From the NCBI GenBank assembly GCA_964606085.1, contig CAZSFD010000126.1:1-10803 (forward strand): DNA of 10,803 nucleotides, written 5' to 3'. Below are positions 6,450 to 10,803 of this stretch, piece after piece; within the stretch, counting starts at the first letter, position 1, and every line of letters begins with the position of its first letter. A program made the position numbers and the translations under genes. The notes under the pieces are model-generated. The model saw nothing but the letters and a program-made list of their open reading frames with translations, was not told the origin of the DNA and made no database searches. The DNA is from CAIQJJ01 sp964606085. Its GTDB lineage: Bacteria; Chloroflexota; Anaerolineae; Anaerolineales; UBA4823.

Positions 6450-6499
6450 GTAGGACGAAATTCATTTCGTCCAAATAGGCGAAATGAATTTCGCCCTAC
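6450..6499. repeat. Nested palindromic intergenic repeat
   Basis: The 20-base arms at 6450-6469 and 6480-6499 are reverse complements with one mismatch. Each half also folds on itself: GGACGAAAT-TC-ATTTCGTCC (6453-6472) and GGCGAAAT-GA-ATTTCGCC (6478-6495). This double palindrome lies between the binding-protein and permease genes. The two-level symmetry is typical of mobile REP/MITE-like intergenic elements; in the transcript it would form either one long or two short hairpins. Confidence 0.85.
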
Positions 6500-6509
6500 G
6501 TTTATAAAA

Positions 6510-6541
6510 GCGCATGGCCCGGTTGGTTGCGGGCCATGCGC
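6510..6541 (-). terminator. Hairpin after the binding-protein gene, probable partial terminator
   Basis: A perfect 12-bp stem (6510-6521 with 6530-6541) and an 8-nt loop, followed on the minus strand by TTTTATAAA. It lies 21 nt after the stop of the solute-binding protein gene and before the permeases. In many ABC import operons such a structure leaves the binding protein more abundant than the membrane parts, by partial termination or by protecting the 3' end. As no promoter-like sequence stands out before the permeases, I read it as leaky and not absolute. Confidence 0.72.
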
Positions 6542-6562
6542 CTGGCATAATGATATGAAGTT

Positions 6563-7708
6563 TTACTTGATGTCGAGACCAACGACCGAATCCCACTGTT
6601 CTTTGATCAAGGCGCGGGCGGCGCTGAGCTGGTCGCCGCTGGGGACGATGGCGCTGGTGAGCAAATCGGCAGCCGGCAGCTTGGCCTTCAGGTCATCGGA
6701 AAGCACGTTGCGGGCGGTCAGGTCGGCCAGGCGGGCGGGGGCGCAGTAGCCTTTGACCCAGATGGTTTGGCCTTCGTCTGAGTAGAGATATTCTTCCCAC
6801 AGACGGGCGGCGGCGGGGTGCGGGGCGTAGGCGCTGATGGCCTGGTAGTAGTAGCCGCCCCAGTTCACGTCGCTGGGATAGACGATTTCGATGTTCGGGT
6901 TGCCAGCGAAGTTGTCTTTGTTGGCGTAGGCGTTCCAACTCCACTGGAAGGTGATGGGGGTTTCGCCTTTGCCGATCGGGCCAGTGTTGGCGATCAGCGG
7001 CAGCAGGTTGCCCATTTCGTTCAGTTGCTTGAAGAAATCGAGGCCGGGTTGAATGTCATCGAGCGAGCCGCCATTGGCAATCGCCGCCGCATACACCGAT
7101 TGGGCGGCCTGGTTCGAGGCGCGCGGGTCGCCAGCGAGGGCAATTTGCCCCTTGTATTTCGGGTCGAGCAGGTCTTTATAGCTGGTGGGCAGGTCGGTGA
7201 CGACATCGGTGTTGATTTCCAGCACCATCACGCCGCTGTAATCCACGTAAAAATAGCCGTCTGGGTCGTTGTTGCCTTTGATCGTGTCCCAGGTGGCGAC
7301 TTTGTAGGGGGTGATCAAACCCTCGTCTTTGGCGAGCGGGCCATAAGCGGGGCCGATGTCAATCACATCGGGGGCCTGGGGGCCTTTGTTTTCTTTGTTA
7401 TCTTTGATGGCCTGAATTTCATCAGCCGAGCCGCCATCGGGGATGAGCGAATTGATTTTGATGCCATATTTGGCGCTGAAGGTGTCCATCATCTCACCGT
7501 AGTTGCACCAGTCGCGCGGCAGGGTGATGACGTTGAGTTCGCCTTCGGCCTTGGCCGCGGCAATCAGGGCATCCATCCCGCCGCCATCGGCAACCGATTT
7601 GACGGTGGACCAATCGGAAACTTTTGCCTGGGGCGCGCCGCAGGCCGAAAGGACGATGGCCAGGGCGGTCAACAATAGACCCAACTTCAGGGCGATTTTG
7701 TTCAACAT
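6563..7708 (-). CDS. ABC transporter solute-binding lipoprotein, putative 2-aminoethylphosphonate-binding (PhnS-like role)
   Basis: A 381-residue extracellular solute-binding protein. I place the start at the ATG at 7708, not at an upstream in-frame ATG at 7792. GAGGAGA stands a proper distance before 7708, and the protein then opens with a clean lipoprotein signal (MLNKIALKLG, hydrophobic residues 9-19, lipobox LSAC with Cys23). The upstream start would add 28 polar residues before it. The mature part resembles family 1 (Fe/polyamine/phosphonate type) binding proteins: an N-terminal lobe opening with GGGMDALIAAAKAEGELNVI, then PDVIDIGPAYGPLAKDEGLI, the hinge-type stretch VDYSGVMVLEINTDVV, PTSYKDLLDPKYKGQIAL, and an aromatic run WGGYYYQAISAY in the C-terminal lobe. 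It heads the operon and should capture the substrate outside the membrane for the two permeases. 2-aminoethylphosphonate is inferred from phnW and phnX; ligand residues cannot be assigned from sequence alone. Confidence 0.92.
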   Translation of the reverse strand: MLNKIALKLGLLLTALAIVLSACGAPQAKVSDWSTVKSVADGGGMDALIAAAKAEGELNVITLPRDWCNYGEMMDTFSAKYGIKINSLIPDGGSADEIQAIKDNKENKGPQAPDVIDIGPAYGPLAKDEGLITPYKVATWDTIKGNNDPDGYFYVDYSGVMVLEINTDVVTDLPTSYKDLLDPKYKGQIALAGDPRASNQAAQSVYAAAIANGGSLDDIQPGLDFFKQLNEMGNLLPLIANTGPIGKGETPITFQWSWNAYANKDNFAGNPNIEIVYPSDVNWGGYYYQAISAYAPHPAAARLWEEYLYSDEGQTIWVKGYCAPARLADLTARNVLSDDLKAKLPAADLLTSAIVPSGDQLSAARALIKEQWDSVVGLDIK

Positions 7709-7736
7709 ATTTGTATCTCCTCGTTGTAACAGGTTT

Positions 7737-7771
7737 GACTCTCTTGCCTTGTGGGTGAAAATGGGAGAGTC
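7737..7771 (-). promoter_or_regulatory. Leader hairpin upstream of the binding-protein gene
   Basis: GACTCTC (7737-7743) and GAGAGTC (7765-7771) form a 7-bp inverted repeat with a 21-nt loop in the presumed 5' leader. It lies about 12 nt upstream of the GAGGAGA ribosome binding site. No classical riboswitch consensus is recognisable. A role in mRNA stability is possible but unproven. Confidence 0.35.
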
Positions 7772-7798
7772 AGCGGGTTTAACCAACCACAATACATC

Positions 7799-7814
7799 CT
7801 AACAAATTTGTTAG
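7799..7814. promoter_or_regulatory. Perfect 16-bp palindrome, candidate operator of the phn operon
   Basis: CTAACAAATTTGTTAG is an exact palindrome without spacer. It begins 11 bases downstream of a TATAAT box on the minus strand, so it would cover roughly +5 to +20 of the operon transcript, a place where a dimeric repressor would block initiation or early elongation. The matching regulator is not in the window, and no family can be named from the site alone. Confidence 0.6.
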
Positions 7815-7825
7815 AAAGTAAGATG

Positions 7826-7831
7826 ATTATA
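7826..7831 (-). promoter_or_regulatory. Candidate -10 box of the 2-aminoethylphosphonate operon
   Basis: The minus strand reads TATAAT, a consensus -10 hexamer, about 117 nt before the binding-protein ATG. The -35 region is weak: at 17-19 bp spacing the best hexamer (TAAAGA) matches TTGACA at three positions. A weak -35 would fit a promoter that needs an activator. The palindrome at 7799-7814 follows immediately. Confidence 0.5.
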
Positions 7832-7941
7832 CGAATTGGCGATTAACCCCTCTTTACAGCCTGGTAAACATCTTTTTAATGTTTGATTAACCTGGCGGAT
7901 GTGTTCACTTTCTATTTATTTCAGCGATGGCGGGCTAAAGG

Positions 7942-7947
7942 TATAAT
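7942..7947 (+). promoter_or_regulatory. Candidate -10 box of the membrane sensor gene
   Basis: TATAAT on the plus strand, 115 nt before the ATG at 8063, with only a weak -35 match (ATTTCA at 18 bp spacing). It is divergent from the minus-strand box at 7826-7831, and the two are about 110 bp apart. The remaining leader (7955-8062) contains a small GCTTAC/GTAAGC inverted repeat (7968-7973 and 7998-8003) and no gene that I can see. Confidence 0.45.
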
Positions 7948-8062
7948 CGAAAATATCCCGCGCGACCGCTTACAACTTTGCCAGCAGGTTCGCTTGCGTA
8001 AGCCTTCTGCCTGACATAAAATAAAAGAGTTGGTTCCTTAATTTTGAGAAGAAGATAAAGCT

Positions 8063-10803
8063 ATGGCCGAACATTCCTCATCCCCCACAAGCATCTGGTT
8101 GAACTTACAACATCGGGTTGCGCCTATTCTGGTGCTTGTGTATGAAATGGTAACTTTTCTGGTAATGATCATGGCCCTGGCCCTGGGGATGCGCTGGATT
8201 CAGCAACCCTTTATCGGTGCTTTGATTGAAAATACCCTCGTGATCAGCCAAAGCCCGCCCATGACGGCTGGCGGCTGGGCGTTATACGATTCAGAGCGCA
8301 GTTTTGGATTTCAGGTCACTTCCATTGATGAGCAACCCCTGACCAGTATTCATGCTTTGCGCGAGGCCCTGGCTGTCCGCCAGGTGGGCGATGTTGTCAC
8401 GCTGACGATTGATGACCTGAACACACCGGTCAATGAGCAGCAAGTGGCGCAGGTGACGTTGCAGCCGTTTCCCCTCGACGATCAATTGATTTATTTTTAC
8501 CTGCCCTATTTGATTGCGGTGATATTTCTCGCCAGCAGTTTATGGGTTTTTGTGACCCGCCGACGCGATATCGTGGGACAGGCCTTCGCGGTGTTCACCG
8601 CTTCGGTGGCCCTGGTGATGGGGCTGTTTTTTGATTTCAACACCAGCAACCATTTCACCTTTCTTTGGACGATGGGTCTGGCTTTTTGCAGCGGATCATT
8701 GATCGGTATGACCTTCTTATACCCGGTAGAAGACGATTGGATTATCCGGCGTCCGTTCTTGACGTGGTTGTTTTTCATCCCGTCCCTGGTGATCACGATC
8801 CTGGCAGGTATTTTTTTGTATGATACGGCTCATCCGTTGCTTTATCTTGTCATCTGGCGGGTGTGCTATGCGTTGCTCATTGTTTCGCTGGTTATCTTTC
8901 TGCTGCGCTTATCGTTTCGTCTGCGCAGCTTTGTTTCGCCGGTGGCCCGAAACCAGGCCCGCCTGACTCTGGTGGGTGCCTTGTTTTCTTTTGGGCCATT
9001 GGTGATCTGGTTGGCGCTGACATTGATCTGGGCCGAAATCACCTTTCGTCCCTGGTTATTTTTGTTCTTTGCGATTTTCCCCGTGACCATGGCGTATGCT
9101 ATTCTCCGCTATCGTATGGTGAAGGCTGATTATTGGGTCAGCCGTACCATCCTATATTCGACCATGTTTGTGCTGGCGGCGGTAGGTTATGCCTTATTAG
9201 CGGCTGGTTCGGCCTTGCTCTTCGGCTCGCTGGTGGCGATCAGCAATCCCTATCTTTTAGGCGCATCTGCCTTTATTTTTGCCCTGCTGTTTCACCCGGT
9301 GCGATCATTCTTGCTGCGCAGGATGGATTTGCTTTTGAGCCGCGGCAAGGCGGCCTATCAGGAGCAACTTCAGACTTTCGGCCACCAATTGACCCAGGTG
9401 ATGGAGCTTCCCCAGATCATCGAAAAATTACGCAACACGGTGAACGAAAACTTGACCCCGGCCACACTGCATATTTTTGTTCAGGAAGCACAGGGTGAAC
9501 GTTACCTGGCGACAGCCGTCAACGGTGGGCGGCCAACCAGCGATCTGCGCTTTGCTTTGGATGGCGCTTTGGTGCAAACCCTGATCGAGCGGCGCAATAC
9601 CGTTTTCTTGGGTGAAGGCGCACCCTTGCCGACCGCCTTGCTGCCTGAACAATCGCGAATTGGTTTGCTGGGGGCGAAGATGTTCGTGCCTATGTTGGGC
9701 CGTCAACGCCTGACCGGGTGGCTTGCCCTGGGGTCGCGTTTTGCCGGACAGCCCTACAACAACCACGATGTCCAATTCCTCGAATCGTTGTGCGACCAGG
9801 CAGCGCTTGCCATCGAGCGCGCCCAGGTGATGGAAGACCTCGAACGCCGTATGCACGCCATGAACGTGCTGACCCGCGTTTCGCAGGGGATCAACATCAC
9901 CCTCGCCTTCGACGACATGCTCGAATTGATCTATGCCCAAACCAACCAGGTCATCCCAACCCAAGATTTTCGCCTGACCCTGAATGACAATTACAGTAGC
10001 TTGCTCTACCATGTTTTTTGTCTCGAAAGAGACGACCGTCTGAGCGAAAAAGAGAACCGCCTTCTGCCATCGAACCAGGGTCTGGAGCAGGAAGTTGTGC
10101 GTGAGCGCCGTACCATTCTCACCGATGATTATGAGCGTGAATGCCGTTCGCGTGGCCTGGTGCCAGCGGTCAAAAACCAATGGTACGCCTGGCTCGGTGT
10201 CCCACTCAATGCCGGTGCTGAGACCATCGGTGTTGTCAGTGTTGCCAGCCGCGATGCCACAGCCACGTATTCCTCCGAACAGGTCAATTTGCTGCAAGCC
10301 ATCGCCGACCAGGCCGCCGGTGCGATTGTCAAAGCCCGCCTGTTGCAAGAAACCGAACGCCGCGCGCGTCAGTTGACCATGCTCAACGAAGTGGCCCGCA
10401 GCCTCACCTCCACCCTCGACATCAACCTTTTGCTGAATCAGATTTTGCAGAGCGCCGTAGACATTTTGAATTGCGAAGCAGGCAGCCTGTTGATGGTGGA
10501 TCAGCAAACCGAAGAACTGGTCTTCGAAGTGGTGGTTGGGCCGGTAGATTTGCAGGGCCAGCGCCTGCCGCCTGGTACGGGGCTGGTCGGCAAGGCGGTT
10601 GAGACGCGCGAACCCATCATCGCCAATGACGCTCGCCGTACCAAAGAGTGGTACGACAAAGACGAAGAGACCGGTTTCACCACCAAAGATTTACTGGTCG
10701 TCCCCATGCAGGTCAAAGAACGGGTGATCGGGGTGATCGAAGTCATCAACCGCAAGGATCGCCTGCCGTTCGTGACGACCCTCGAGGAATGCCCGGAGTC
10801 GGT
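8063..10803 (+). CDS. Membrane sensor protein: polytopic N-terminus with PDZ-like loop and at least three GAF domains (3' end outside window)
   Basis: An open frame of 913 codons runs to the window edge without a stop. The ATG at 8063 is the first after an in-frame TGA at 8045; only a weak GAAGA motif precedes it. A first membrane segment (about 20-43) is followed by an external region of about 95 residues whose core (GFQVTSIDEQPL through VGDVVTLTIDD, about 82-118) looks like a PDZ domain. Further hydrophobic segments lie at about 142-164, 172-190, 199-220, 229-250, 256-279, 297-317, 323-342, 357-380 and 385-400. Three tandem GAF domains follow at about 450-590, 600-763 and 770-913, the last cut by the edge. 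Linkers such as RAQVMEDLERRMHAMNVL look like signalling helices. The order resembles ComP-like sensor kinases and other Chloroflexota GAF sensors, so a histidine kinase, a phosphatase or a cyclase could follow; none is visible. It is divergent from the phn operon. A link to phosphonate sensing is only a guess. Confidence 0.88.
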   Translation, partial: MAEHSSSPTSIWLNLQHRVAPILVLVYEMVTFLVMIMALALGMRWIQQPFIGALIENTLVISQSPPMTAGGWALYDSERSFGFQVTSIDEQPLTSIHALREALAVRQVGDVVTLTIDDLNTPVNEQQVAQVTLQPFPLDDQLIYFYLPYLIAVIFLASSLWVFVTRRRDIVGQAFAVFTASVALVMGLFFDFNTSNHFTFLWTMGLAFCSGSLIGMTFLYPVEDDWIIRRPFLTWLFFIPSLVITILAGIFLYDTAHPLLYLVIWRVCYALLIVSLVIFLLRLSFRLRSFVSPVARNQARLTLVGALFSFGPLVIWLALTLIWAEITFRPWLFLFFAIFPVTMAYAILRYRMVKADYWVSRTILYSTMFVLAAVGYALLAAGSALLFGSLVAISNPYLLGASAFIFALLFHPVRSFLLRRMDLLLSRGKAAYQEQLQTFGHQLTQVMELPQIIEKLRNTVNENLTPATLHIFVQEAQGERYLATAVNGGRPTSDLRFALDGALVQTLIERRNTVFLGEGAPLPTALLPEQSRIGLLGAKMFVPMLGRQRLTGWLALGSRFAGQPYNNHDVQFLESLCDQAALAIERAQVMEDLERRMHAMNVLTRVSQGINITLAFDDMLELIYAQTNQVIPTQDFRLTLNDNYSSLLYHVFCLERDDRLSEKENRLLPSNQGLEQEVVRERRTILTDDYERECRSRGLVPAVKNQWYAWLGVPLNAGAETIGVVSVASRDATATYSSEQVNLLQAIADQAAGAIVKARLLQETERRARQLTMLNEVARSLTSTLDINLLLNQILQSAVDILNCEAGSLLMVDQQTEELVFEVVVGPVDLQGQRLPPGTGLVGKAVETREPIIANDARRTKEWYDKDEETGFTTKDLLVVPMQVKERVIGVIEVINRKDRLPFVTTLEECPES

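Noticed and set aside
6818..7678. A 286-codon open frame on the plus strand
   Set aside because: It is antisense to the solute-binding lipoprotein, which has a signal peptide, lipobox and family motifs. The Val/Gly/Asp-rich antisense product has none.
7709..7792. Upstream in-frame ATG (7792) as the start of the solute-binding protein
   Set aside because: It would add 28 mostly polar residues before a standard lipoprotein signal and would lack a ribosome binding site. The ATG at 7708 has GAGGAGA in place.
7709..7825. Riboswitch in the leader of the phn operon
   Set aside because: Only a 7-bp hairpin is apparent. No conserved motif of a known riboswitch class could be recognised.
9428..10507. 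A 359-codon open frame on the minus strand
   Set aside because: It lies antisense to the GAF-domain sensor, whose plus-strand frame shows clear domain motifs. The antisense product has no recognisable family.

Overview
The window looks like a fragment of a Chloroflexota (Anaerolineae-like) chromosome. Three things suggest this: a lipoprotein with a Pro/Ser-rich linker and an FGE-sulfatase domain, a large membrane sensor with repeated GAF domains, and intergenic hairpin repeats with a GC-rich base composition. The assignment is inferred from gene style and was not computed. Both ends cut genes, so this is either a contig or a slice of one.

Layout. From 1 to about 7830 everything is on the minus strand. 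At the left edge (152 to 1) is the N-terminus of a lipoprotein. Upstream of it is a complete lipoprotein with an FGE-sulfatase (SUMF1-type) domain (1369 to 347) that lacks the cysteine pair of true formylglycine-generating enzymes. A strong hairpin terminator (1454-1500) separates these from a six-gene operon. In transcription order the operon holds a solute-binding lipoprotein (7708 to 6563), two permeases (6434 to 5508 and 5511 to 4714), an ABC ATPase (4710 to 3658), 2-aminoethylphosphonate:pyruvate transaminase PhnW (3488 to 2361) and phosphonoacetaldehyde hydrolase PhnX (2359 to 1529).

How the genes work together. The transporter is of the polyamine/iron type (one lipoprotein, two permeases, one TOBE-domain ATPase). 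Its linkage to PhnW and PhnX predicts import of 2-aminoethylphosphonate (AEP). PhnW moves the amino group to pyruvate, giving alanine and phosphonoacetaldehyde. PhnX then cleaves the C-P bond to acetaldehyde and phosphate. The catalytic residues of both enzymes are visible. Transcript output is probably graded: a terminator-like hairpin follows the binding-protein gene and another inverted repeat precedes phnW. A perfect 16-bp palindrome just downstream of a consensus -10 box is a candidate operator.

On the plus strand, divergent from the operon across a 354-nt intergenic region, is a long membrane sensor gene (8063 to beyond 10803). It has about nine membrane segments, a PDZ-like external loop and at least three GAF domains; its output domain lies outside the window.

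No tRNA, rRNA, CRISPR array, insertion sequence or phage gene was seen. The most unusual features are the intergenic hairpin repeats (239-318, 3535-3611, 6450-6499), the shared proline-linker repeat in two neighbouring lipoproteins, and the operator-like palindrome. I did not find a clearly undescribed system.
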